A stretch of DNA of 40,807 bases from an uncultured Prevotellaceae bacterium (GTDB taxonomy: Bacteria > Bacteroidota > Bacteroidia > Bacteroidales > Bacteroidaceae), in assembly GCA_902776685.1 (NCBI GenBank), contig CACYRB010000012.1:1-40807 (forward strand), read 5' to 3'. The notes beneath the pieces are model-generated. The model saw only the letters and a list, made by a program, of their open reading frames with translations. It did not search any database and was not told the origin of the DNA. Made by a program: the position numbers and the translations under genes. Of this stretch, positions 31,064-39,800 are shown one piece after another (the stretch's first letter is position 1; every line of letters begins with the position of its first letter).

Positions 31064-33223
31064 TTATTCTTCCTCCTGTGCCTCGGCCTCATGAGCAGCA
31101 ATAAGAGCCTGCTGGATGTCGTTCGGCACGAGTTCGTAACTTGCAAAGGTCGTGGTGAACGAAGCGCGACCGCCGGTGAGCGAGCTCAGCGAGATGCTGT
31201 AGTTGGCCAGTTCCTTCTGCGGAATCTTAGCCGACAGCTTCTGGTATCCGGCTTCGCTGTCCATACCCATGATGATGGCACGACGGCCTTGCAGGTCGCT
31301 CATTACGTCGCCCATATAGTCGGCGGGAACGAGAACCTCGAGGTCGTAGATAGGCTCAAGAATCTTCGGACCTGCCTCTTTGAAGGCTGCCGAGAAGGCC
31401 TGACGTGCGGCGAGCATGAACGAGAGTTCGTTAGAGTCAACCGGGTGCATCTTACCGTCATAGACGATGACGCGCACGTCGCGAGCATACGAACCGGTGA
31501 GCGGGCCGCGCTCCATGCGCTCCATGACACCCTTCAGGATTGCGGGCATGAAGCGGGCGTCGATAGCACCACCGACAACAGAGTTGATGAACACGAGCTT
31601 ACCACCCCACTCCAGGTCGATTTCTTCCTTGCCCTTGATGTTCATCTTGAACTCCTGGCCATTGAACTTGAACATGGTGGGATCGGGCATACCCTCGGTG
31701 TAGGGCTCTACGATGAGGTGCACCTCGCCGAACTGTCCGGCACCACCCGACTGTTTCTTGTGACGATAGTCGGCGCGTGCCATCTTCGTGATGGTCTCAC
31801 GATAAGGAATCTTCGGCTCGCTATACTCGATGGCAATCTTCTCGTTGTTCTCCATACGCCACTTCAGCGTGCGCAGGTGGAACTCGCCCTGTCCGTGAAC
31901 GATAGTTTGGCGCAGTTCCTTCGACTGTTCAACCACCCACGTGGGATCTTCCTGGCGCATCTTCTGCAGAGCCACCATCATCTTCTCCATGTCGGAGGCA
32001 TTGACCGACTTGATGGCACGGGAGTATTTCGAGTTAGGATATTTGATGAAGTCAAACTTCCAGTCGCTGTCCTTGCCGTTGAGCGTGTTGCCCGTCTTCA
32101 CGTCTTTCAGTTTCACGGTGCAACCGATGTCGCCGGCTTTCAGTTCATCGACCGATACGCGGTTGGCGCCTGCGCAGGCATAGATTTGTCCCATGCGTTC
32201 CTTCGAACCGCGGTCGGCATTGGTCAGGTCGTCGCCGGGCTTGATGCTTCCGCTGAGCACCTTGAAGTAAGAAACTTCACCGATGTGGGGTTCAAGACCC
32301 GTCTTGAAGAAGTAGAGCGAGGTGGGACCGTTGCTGTCGCAAGCAATCTCTTCGCCTGCTGTGTTCTTCACCTTCGGCATGTCGCTCACGAAAGGAACCA
32401 CGTTGCCGAGGAACTCCATCAGTCGGCGGACACCCATGTCCTTGCCACCGCATACGCAGAAGACGGGGAACATGCTGCGGGTGATGAGGCCTTTGCGTAT
32501 GCCTTCGCGCATCTCGTCTTCGGTCAGAGCCTCTTCCTCGAAGAACTTCTCCATCAGAGCCTCGTCGTTTTCGGCAGCAGCCTCAACGAGTGCAGCGTGC
32601 AGTTCCTGAGCCTTGTCCATTTCCTCGGCGGGAATGTCCTCAACCTTGGGCATGCCGCCCTCGGGACCCCACGAGTATTTCTTCATCATGAGCACGTCGA
32701 TGATGGCGTTGAAGCCAGGACCTGTCTGAATGGGATATTGCACCTGTACGCACTTCGAGCCGTAGACTTCTTTCAGGTTGTTCATCACGCTGTCGAAGTC
32801 GCAGTGTTCGCGATCGAGCTGGTTTACGAGGAAGATGACGGGCTTGTTCAGCTTCTCTGTGTTGCGGAAGGCGTTCATCGTTCCCACCTCGGGACCATAC
32901 TGACCATTAACTACGATGACGGCCTGGTCGGTCACGTTGAGTGCCGTGATGGCGCCGCCCACGAAGTCGTCAGATCCCGGGCAGTCGATCAGGTTCAGCT
33001 TCTTGCCGTTCCACTCTACATGGAACACTGTCGGGAATACCGAATAGCCATACTCCTGCTCAACAGGGAAATAGTCGCTCACGGTGTTCTTCTGTTCAAC
33101 CGAACCGCGACGCTTGATAATACCGCTTCCGAAAAGCATTGACTCGGCAAGAGTGGTCTTGCCGCTACCCGCACTGCCAATCAAGGCAATGTTCTTGATT
33201 TCGTTTGTCTGATAGATTTTCAT
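31064..33223 (-). CDS. fusA2: elongation factor G paralogue (EF-G2 type) with altered GTPase motifs
   Basis: 719 aa with all EF-G domains in order: G domain (about 1-280), domain II, III, a domain IV with HKKQSGGAGQFGEVHL, and domain V ending in AHEAEAQEEE. The P-loop GSAGSGKTTL (16-25) is intact, but the normal switch I RGITI is replaced by EYGYSV, the G3 motif DTPGHVDF is DCPGSDDF (80-87) so the catalytic His is Ser84, and NKxD is NQLD (134-137). This matches the Bacteroides paralogue EF-G2, reported to support translocation without GTP hydrolysis and to help gut colonisation. I infer a similar role. Canonical fusA is not in the window. No strong promoter was found upstream. Confidence 0.88.
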   Translation of the reverse strand: MKIYQTNEIKNIALIGSAGSGKTTLAESMLFGSGIIKRRGSVEQKNTVSDYFPVEQEYGYSVFPTVFHVEWNGKKLNLIDCPGSDDFVGGAITALNVTDQAVIVVNGQYGPEVGTMNAFRNTEKLNKPVIFLVNQLDREHCDFDSVMNNLKEVYGSKCVQVQYPIQTGPGFNAIIDVLMMKKYSWGPEGGMPKVEDIPAEEMDKAQELHAALVEAAAENDEALMEKFFEEEALTEDEMREGIRKGLITRSMFPVFCVCGGKDMGVRRLMEFLGNVVPFVSDMPKVKNTAGEEIACDSNGPTSLYFFKTGLEPHIGEVSYFKVLSGSIKPGDDLTNADRGSKERMGQIYACAGANRVSVDELKAGDIGCTVKLKDVKTGNTLNGKDSDWKFDFIKYPNSKYSRAIKSVNASDMEKMMVALQKMRQEDPTWVVEQSKELRQTIVHGQGEFHLRTLKWRMENNEKIAIEYSEPKIPYRETITKMARADYRHKKQSGGAGQFGEVHLIVEPYTEGMPDPTMFKFNGQEFKMNIKGKEEIDLEWGGKLVFINSVVGGAIDARFMPAILKGVMERMERGPLTGSYARDVRVIVYDGKMHPVDSNELSFMLAARQAFSAAFKEAGPKILEPIYDLEVLVPADYMGDVMSDLQGRRAIIMGMDSEAGYQKLSAKIPQKELANYSISLSSLTGGRASFTTTFASYELVPNDIQQALIAAHEAEAQEEE

Positions 33224-33598
33224 ATCAAAAAAGTTATTATTTATTAGTAATATATATTTCAGGTTTTCCGATTCCCTTGTCGGAAATCGCCGTCTAAATT
33301 ACTAAATTCCTGCAAAAAAACAAAATTCTACCTCGAAAACCTTAAAAGTTTTAAAACATATTAGCGTTTTTCTCTTCTCCTTTATGCTTTTTCACACCCT
33401 TACACATTATTATATTATACGCGTGCGAGACAAACAGGAGCCCATCGGCACTCATTTTTATTATTGTTCCGGCTACCCTTCCCTCTATTCATACTAAAAA
33501 CCATTAATTTTTTCAAAATCAGCGCAATATTTTCGGTATTTATCCGTTATTTCTTTGATTTAATAAAGAAAAACATTTTAATGAAAAGAAAACAAACC
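33224..33598. other. AT-rich divergent intergenic region
   Basis: 375 bp between the EF-G paralogue and the GH5-like gene, with no ORF I accept. On the minus strand GAATTTTG (33321-33328) is a one-mismatch -7 candidate for the EF-G gene, implying a leader of about 90 nt. TTTCCGA (33265-33271) and TCGGAAA (33280-33286) form a short hairpin in that leader. I see no convincing plus-strand promoter for the GH5-like gene. Confidence 0.4.
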
Positions 33599-34690
33599 AT
33601 GAAACTAAAGAATTTTTGGCTTGCCCTTGCATTGTTCTGCTCGGTAAGCCTTGTGGCGAAAGCCCAAACAGCTCAACCTTGGAGTAAAGAAAAAGCATGG
33701 GAGTGGTACAACCGTCTGCCCTGGCTCAACGGTGTGAACTACATCCCTGCCAATGCCATCAACTACACGGCAATGTGGGACAAGACAAGCTTTTCGCCCA
33801 AGCTTATCGACAGCGAACTGCAACTGATGGAGGACATCGGGATGAACTGCGTGCGCGTGGTCATGCAGCATGCCGTATATGCCGACAACCCAAAATATTT
33901 CAAAAAAGCATTCGGGCGTTTCCTTGACATCTGCGAGCGTCACGGCATTCTCGTCATGCCCATCTTCTTCGACGACTGTGCATTCGGCGTGAACACCGAC
34001 CCCGTCGTAGGCCGCCAACCCGAGCCGTTAGAGGGCTGGTATGCCTGGGCTTGGTCGCCGTCGCCGGGCTACACCATGGTTGTCGACGAGCGTGAGCACG
34101 GCAAGCTGGAGACCTACGTGAAGGATGTCATGCGGACCTTCCGCGACGACAAGCGCATTCTGGCATGGGACCTCTACAACGAGCCCACCAACTCTCGCTA
34201 TTCTGAGCGCAGCTGGCCCCTGTTGCGCAAGGTGTTCCAATGGGCCCGAGAGATTAATCCCTCTCAGCCCATCACGTCGGGCACCTATGCGGAGAACCCC
34301 AAGTTGGAAGAATTCCTGAGCGAAAACTCCGACATCATTACGTTCCACATGTATGCCGACAAGGAGGTGACCCGCAAGTGGATGGAGCGCATGACGGCTA
34401 AGGGGCGCCCCGTCATCTGCACGGAATGGATGAACCGCACGCGCAAGTCGTTCTTGACTGAAATCATGCCCATGTTCAAAGAAAACCGTGTGGGCAGCAT
34501 GTTGTGGGGCTTGGTCAACGGCAAGACACAGACCCACCTGCCCTGGGGCCGCCGTCCCGAGCACGGAACATACGACGGTCCGTGGCAGCACGACCTTTAC
34601 CACGGCAACCACACCCCCTACGATGCCAAGGAGATAGACCTGATAAAGAGTCTGAACACCGACAAGCGCATCGATGTCTCCAAGCGGTAG
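33599..34690 (+). CDS. exported GH5-like glycoside hydrolase
   Basis: 363 aa from the ATG at 33599 (signal peptide MKLKNFWLALALFCSVSLVA, cut after AKAQ); an ATG six codons earlier at 33581 is an alternative. The longer frame to 33464 is AT-rich and Phe/Ile-biased and was dropped. A (beta/alpha)8 clan-A architecture is shown by the acid/base motif DLYNEP (E195) and the nucleophile in CTEWMN (E276), with MNCVRVVMQH earlier. Homologues are often annotated as 1,4-beta-xylanase or cellulase; the exact substrate is not evident. Transcribed before the interspersed element copy B. Confidence 0.78.
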   Translation: MKLKNFWLALALFCSVSLVAKAQTAQPWSKEKAWEWYNRLPWLNGVNYIPANAINYTAMWDKTSFSPKLIDSELQLMEDIGMNCVRVVMQHAVYADNPKYFKKAFGRFLDICERHGILVMPIFFDDCAFGVNTDPVVGRQPEPLEGWYAWAWSPSPGYTMVVDEREHGKLETYVKDVMRTFRDDKRILAWDLYNEPTNSRYSERSWPLLRKVFQWAREINPSQPITSGTYAENPKLEEFLSENSDIITFHMYADKEVTRKWMERMTAKGRPVICTEWMNRTRKSFLTEIMPMFKENRVGSMLWGLVNGKTQTHLPWGRRPEHGTYDGPWQHDLYHGNHTPYDAKEIDLIKSLNTDKRIDVSKR

Positions 34691-34711
34691 CCGTGGTCTG
34701 CGGTCTCGGTT

Positions 34712-35181
34712 TTGAATCATGCAAACATTAAAAAAACTTAATTCGGGCAGCGAACGATATATCTTTCGCTGCCCGAAATGTTAAAGCGCAGTTTTCGATT
34801 TAACATTTCATTTAGCCCCTCTATCGTCCCTTCAACTCCCCCTTCACTAACCTTTCACCCCCCTTTCACTCCCCTTCAAACGCGAAACATATATGTTTCA
34901 CCTCACAAAAGACCGTCTTTTGCACCCTGAAAGCTAAGCTTTCACCACCCGAAAGCTTAGCTTTCGCAACCCGAAACATATATCTTTCGCAAATCAAAGG
35001 GCACTCCATTTGCATGTAGGGACGCGGCGTGCAGCGTTAAACACTTGATAACGAGTATTTTATAAATGACTCGCCAGAATCGCTTATCTTTCTCCCTGTA
35101 GGCAACTATCCCACCGACATATTTTCGTGCGCTTACGCGTGTTAAAATTTGCGTCGCGAAACGTCATTTGTTTAACATTTC
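34712..35181. repeat. interspersed ~470-bp palindrome-array element, copy B
   Basis: Second copy of the element at 10196-10664, in the same orientation. Shared TTGAATCATG at its start; a 17-bp inverted repeat with one mismatch (34742-34777) whose stem sequence differs from copy A's; TTTTCGATTTAACATTTCAT; a C/T-rich stretch; six 22-23-bp palindromic units (34884-35017), including GAAACATATATGTTTC and GAAAGCTTAGCTTTC; then a diverged tail with CAACTATCCCACCG, GTTAAA/TTTAAC arms and TTTAACATTTC. It begins 22 bp after the GH5-like gene stop and ends 12 bp before the LRR gene's -33 box. No credible ORF inside. Confidence 0.85.
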
Positions 35182-35192
35182 TTACTTTTTCT

Positions 35193-35222
35193 TTTGTAAT
35201 TTACTTTTTTTTCGTACTTTTG
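35193..35222 (+). promoter_or_regulatory. promoter of the LRR-type gene
   Basis: TTTG (35193-35196), 18-bp spacer, TACTTTTG (35215-35222). It predicts a leader of about 90 nt. The palindrome array of copy B lies just upstream. Confidence 0.7.
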
Positions 35223-35319
35223 CACACAGTATTAAAAGATTTTAAATCCATAAAACATTTAAGACTACCACCCAATACAAAGAGGATATAAAAATTTAGA
35301 ATTTGGTAAACCCAACTAT

Positions 35320-36543
35320 ATGGAAAAGATACTCATATGGATACTTACCGCCACCCTGGCCTTCGGCGTCAGCAATGCCAATGCCCAGACGGAATGTTTC
35401 ACCTACGACGATGAAGAAGAAACCATCGTCAGCGGAATAAATTTTGAGGCTGCCCTTACGGAGATTAACAACCAAGGAAGCCTCACCATCCCGTCAAGCG
35501 TTGTGAAGGTCAGTCCCTATGCCTTCAGCCTATATGGAAGCACCCTGCAATTGGAGAAACTCATCATCAAAGGCAATCCCGAATTTGAATTAGACGAAGG
35601 CAAGAATGCCCTCGCCGACCTGAACGACTATCTGTCTGTTGTCGAAATTCAGGGAACTGCCATGACCGTGGCGAACATCGGAAAGATGCTTGAAGGCTGC
35701 GACAACACGGGAACGCTGGAGAAGATTGACATCTACAACGACGAGTTTCCGCTGGATGCCGTCATTACCTCCGAGGCTATCTGCGTCAACACGAATGCTG
35801 TAAAAGTGGTAATGCCGGCAGCACGGGTGGGCACTCAGCAGTTTGGCAACGCAACCGTCTACGGGAGGTTCACGCTGACATCTGAGATTGCCTCTTTTTG
35901 TGGCAACGCATGCTTCCAAGACATAGACAACGGGTCGAATCTGCTCTTTTACATTCCTACAGAAATTGTGGAACACGAAGGAGAGAAGATGGTTCACATC
36001 GTGCGTGTGCAATACATCATGCCCAATCAAGGTGTGCTGCGGCATAAGGTAGAAGGTTCGTCCCCCTATGTCGAACTTCCAAGAATAGATACCGACAATG
36101 TCAGTGACATTGACAAAGAGTTATACGACACCAACTTACTTGTCGGCGTGACCACCCCCACCCCCATCAATGCAATCGAGACTATCGGCGGCGAGGTCTA
36201 CACCAACATGATACTCCGCAGCGGTTCTTTCTATCGCACCTCCGGCGGTAGGCTCGGGGCCAACCGCGCCTACCTGCAAATAAAAAGTTCGGATGTGGCG
36301 GGGCTGGCTAAGTTGTCGACACTGGCCGATGACGAACCGACCGGCATCAATACAATGCATAATGAAGAATGCATAATGCATAATAATCCTTCGGGAAATT
36401 CGTGGTACTACGACCTGCAAGGCCGGAAAATCTCCTTCCCTTCGGGGGGAGGTCGGGAGGGGGCTTCATCCTTCATCCCTCATCCCTCATCCAAGAAGGG
36501 AATCTACATCATCGACGGCAAGAAGGTCGTCATAGGGCATTAG
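35320..36543 (+). CDS. secreted leucine-rich/BspA-like protein with repeat-interrupted C-terminus
   Basis: 407 aa with a signal peptide (MEKILIWILTATLAFGVSNA, cut near NAQ). Residues about 40-200 contain BspA-type features (SLTIPSSVVKVSPYAFSLYG, LEKLIIKGNPEF), though only a few repeat turns are present. The C-terminus is the common Prevotella/Bacteroides ending YYDLQGRK ... KGIYIIDGKKVVI. Here the two halves are separated by about 22 extra residues, and the stretch before them contains MHNEECIMHNN, both encoded by tandem 7-bp repeats (36357-36384 and 36465-36492). Likely an exported surface or periplasmic protein. First of three co-directional genes at the right end. Confidence 0.75.
   Translation: MEKILIWILTATLAFGVSNANAQTECFTYDDEEETIVSGINFEAALTEINNQGSLTIPSSVVKVSPYAFSLYGSTLQLEKLIIKGNPEFELDEGKNALADLNDYLSVVEIQGTAMTVANIGKMLEGCDNTGTLEKIDIYNDEFPLDAVITSEAICVNTNAVKVVMPAARVGTQQFGNATVYGRFTLTSEIASFCGNACFQDIDNGSNLLFYIPTEIVEHEGEKMVHIVRVQYIMPNQGVLRHKVEGSSPYVELPRIDTDNVSDIDKELYDTNLLVGVTTPTPINAIETIGGEVYTNMILRSGSFYRTSGGRLGANRAYLQIKSSDVAGLAKLSTLADDEPTGINTMHNEECIMHNNPSGNSWYYDLQGRKISFPSGGGREGASSFIPHPSSKKGIYIIDGKKVVIGH
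36357..36384. repeat. four heptads inside the LRR-type gene, first array
   Basis: GCATAAT, GAAGAAT, GCATAAT, GCATAAT in tandem. This is the reverse complement of the intergenic unit ATTATGC found at 6233-6260. Seven is not a multiple of three, so loss or gain of one unit would shift the reading frame. Confidence 0.85.
36465..36492. repeat. four heptads inside the LRR-type gene, second array
   Basis: TTCATCC, TTCATCC, CTCATCC, CTCATCC in tandem, preceded by a G-rich stretch. It encodes the SSFIPHPS segment directly before KKGIYIIDGKKVVI. Confidence 0.85.
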
Positions 36544-36561
36544 AAAACAGTAAACAGAATT

Positions 36562-36774
36562 ATGAAGAAAAAAAGTCCTTATATCTCTCCGCTGGCCGAA
36601 ACCGTCAGCCCGGCTTCATTCCTCTGCGGAAACAGATATGGCAACGACGAAGGGTTCATCGGACTTGGGTCAGGCGAGCTTGACGCCTCGATGGGCGAAG
36701 CCAAGACTGGCAGCTACGAGGACTTTGAGGGCGAAGGTGCAACCGACTTTGAAACTTCATTATGGGAAGATTAG
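36562..36774 (+). CDS. 70-aa acidic small protein beside a surface-protein gene
   Basis: ATG at 36562, stop before 36775. It opens MKKKSPYISPLAETVSPASF and ends in an acidic, Gly-rich tail (EDFEGEGATDFETSLWED). There is no hydrophobic signal peptide, and a single Cys at residue 22. I recall short proteins of the form MKKxYISPxxE next to secreted-protein genes in Prevotella and relatives, mostly unannotated, but I cannot name a family. It lies 18 bp after the LRR gene stop and 87 bp before the giant protein, with a possible RNA switch between. A peptide substrate, chaperone or regulator role would be a guess. Confidence 0.6.
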   Translation: MKKKSPYISPLAETVSPASFLCGNRYGNDEGFIGLGSGELDASMGEAKTGSYEDFEGEGATDFETSLWED

Positions 36775-36781
36775 CATATAT

Positions 36782-36826
36782 AAGTTTCGCATGTTAGTAG
36801 TTAACATGCGAAGCCCTGCGAAACTT
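36782..36826 (+). promoter_or_regulatory. alternative hairpins before the giant surface-protein gene
   Basis: TTCGCATGTTA (36786-36796) pairs with TAACATGCGAA (36802-36812). The overlapping left segment AAGTTTCGCA (36782-36791) can instead pair with TGCGAAACTT (36817-36826). The two structures share the left arm and cannot form together. No T-run follows, so termination is uncertain. Confidence 0.5.
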
Positions 36827-36861
36827 GAATAGTAAATCGTCAAATCGTAAATTTAAAAAAT

Positions 36862-39800
36862 ATGAAACAGAACGAATATCGAACAAAGGCTACCGCTTTC
36901 TGGCGGTTCTTAGGACTTCTGTTGCTCCTGTCGACAAGCACCACCTCGCTACACGCAAGCGACTGGGTACTCAACGAGAGCAAGTACAGTGCGTCTCTGT
37001 CTGGCGACCACCTCTGTCTGGAAGTGTTCCTGGCCGACCTCGACTACAGCAACACCTACTCCAAGGGAGGTCACGTCTATGCCACCAACGGTATCAAGAC
37101 CATCGATCTGATGTATTTGGAATATGTCAATCAAGGCGACGACGAGAGTCAGACGGCCGAGGTCAAGGCATATGTGGTTGAGCCCAATGCACGGGCATGG
37201 TTTACCAACTCGCAGATGGGCAATCAGCAGATAGGAACCTCCAGTTCCAGCTATTGGCTGACAAAGTGGGGCAGCGACCATCACTACATGACGGCCAAAA
37301 TAGATTTCTACTACCCGTCGGAACTGGCTGGCGGCACATGGAAGATTTACTACAACTTCAAGCACAGCAACAACAGCTGGTACACAAAGGTGCTGCACTA
37401 CGGCTGCCAGACAAGCAGCACGCTGGGCATGTCTCCCATCGACGCCAGCCAATACACTTGCGAGCGCACCAGCCCCAACAACATCAAGTTCAGCGTGCCC
37501 AAACTGCCCGACGACATACCGAGCAAGGTCAACGACGTGCGCACACGCTACTGCACCTACAACGTCAGCTACATCTACTACAAGCAGGATGGCAGCAAAG
37601 AGACCATCAAAGAGACCTACGAATGTGACAAGATGCAGGCCAAGAGCTTCACCCACACCACACCCGAGACCGTGGGCAACCCCAAACGCATCGACCTGCA
37701 GGTTTCTGTCCGCCAAGGTGTGAAAGACCCAAAGGGCGACTTCTGGAGCACAGCAAGCTACTACAACAAGACCGATGTCTTCCCCGTCGTGCCCGTCCCA
37801 GGCAGTATAACAACCGAATTCAGGCAGTTCGACAATACCGTCGTGCTGTCGTGGCCGCAGCCCGTCGGCTCAAACTATCTGACGTGCACACCCTACCTTT
37901 ACAGAATAGAAACCGATGCCAACGGCAACATTCAGTCGGGCAGGTCGTGGAGCAAGCGAGGCACCGTCGACAATGCCGCAAGCAACTCGTCGCTCAGTTT
38001 CAACGACGACGGCGTGCAGATGGGCATAAACTACAAGTACATGGTGGTCAACGTGCCGAAGGAATGGATTGGCAGCACCATCAACACCAGTATGCTCAAC
38101 AATCCCACTGAAGACCTGCTCAAGAAATTGGCCTACACCGTTTCCGACGTCATCACCACATCGCCTGTCCTCAGCATCTATAACCTGCAGCGAGACACCA
38201 CCATCACCGACGAGGTACGCCTTACATGGGAATACTCGCGCATACCCACCGATGCCGCCACGGTCACCTTCAAGGTCATGCGCAAGACCGACGAAAATGC
38301 CACGTGGAGCGAATTAGGAACGGTCAACGGCACGTCCCAACCATCAGCCGGCACCGTCTTGTCGTTTGTCGACAATACTCTGCCCAATCCCAGCGTACGC
38401 TATCAATACAAGGTAGTCCTGTCGCTCGTTAATGGAAAATACGAGTTTGAGAGCGATCCCATTTTTGCCGGATACCTGTCCGGGTCGAGCGTAAAGAGCT
38501 TCTCTGCCACAAAGGGAACTCACGAGGCCACTGTACGCCTGTCATGGAAAGCCAAGCAGGTGGGCACGGACAATACTTCCTATGTCATCTCGCGCCGATA
38601 TGTCAACACGGGTGCCGACTTCATGCAGATCTACACCACCAACGGCACGGCCGAACAATATACCTACGAAGACAACACCGTGCAGCCAGGCTACTACTAC
38701 GAATACAAGATTGAAACCTACAGCGGCAACCTCATTCAAAACACGCTCTACGACGTGGGGTTCTGTCAGGCTCGCGGCGTCATCAGCGGACGCGTCACCT
38801 TCGGCACAGGCTCAGCCGTCGAAGATGTCCGTTTGTCACTGCTTCCCTCGGCCACCGGCGACGACAACACCGTGCGAGGCTACTCCCAACGTGTAGAAGG
38901 AGCTTCGACAGGCATCATGTGGGACGCTGACAGCGCTGAGGTGGCCAAGGTCTTCGGCGAAGACAAAGACTACACCGTGCAGATGTTCATCAGGCCAGAC
39001 GAGGGCATGGCTGAAGGGGCGGTCATAGGCGAAATCCCCGGTTGGTGCCGACTCTTGTTGGGCGGGCAGACGGGCAGCGACTATGAGCTGGAACTGATGA
39101 AAGTGATGCCCCGTCCAGCCATCGACCTCTCCACTGTGAGCGGTGACTTCGTGGCACGCGACAACGATGTGCTGACGGGAACGCTTCGCCGTAACGTCAA
39201 GATTTCCATTGCCGACGGAGCTACTGTGTTGCTCCGCGATGTCACCATCAATCGTCCCTATGACTACTACGACTATGATTATACTTGGGCGGGTATCAGT
39301 TGCGAGGGTGATGCCACCATCCTGTTGTCGGGTGATAATCATGTGAAAGGATTCTCCTCGAAATACCCAGGCATCTACATCCCCAGCGGGAAGACTTTGA
39401 CCATCAAAGGCGATGGCTCACTCAGGGCTGAGAGCAACGGCTATGGTGCCGGTATAGGCGGCGGATATAATAAGGACTGTGGCAATATCGTCATCGAGGG
39501 CGGCAGCATTACTGCCTCAGGAGGAACGTCCGTGTCGGCCATCGGTGTTGGAGGATATGGCAGCTGCGGCAACATTACGATATCTTCAGGGGTCACCAGT
39601 ATCACCGCTGTCAACAAGATGGGCGCAAACTACGCCAACATTGGCGGCGGCGACCACGGTACATGCGGAGTCGTGACCATAGGTGACGTAGTGTATTTTG
39701 ACGGACAAAACTACCAGAATGGCGGTGAGAGAGTGCTGGTGAACTTCCCATATATCTACAGGGGCAACGGCTCAGGCTCTGTCCCCATGACCGTCACACC

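Noticed and set aside
30974-33142. Long plus-strand frame opposite the EF-G paralogue (722 codons)
   Set aside because: Antisense shadow caused by codon bias; the minus strand encodes a full EF-G. The translated sequence has no recognisable domain.
33464-33598. N-terminal extension of the GH5-like gene
   Set aside because: AT-rich and Phe/Ile-biased; the ATG at 33599 gives a clean signal peptide.
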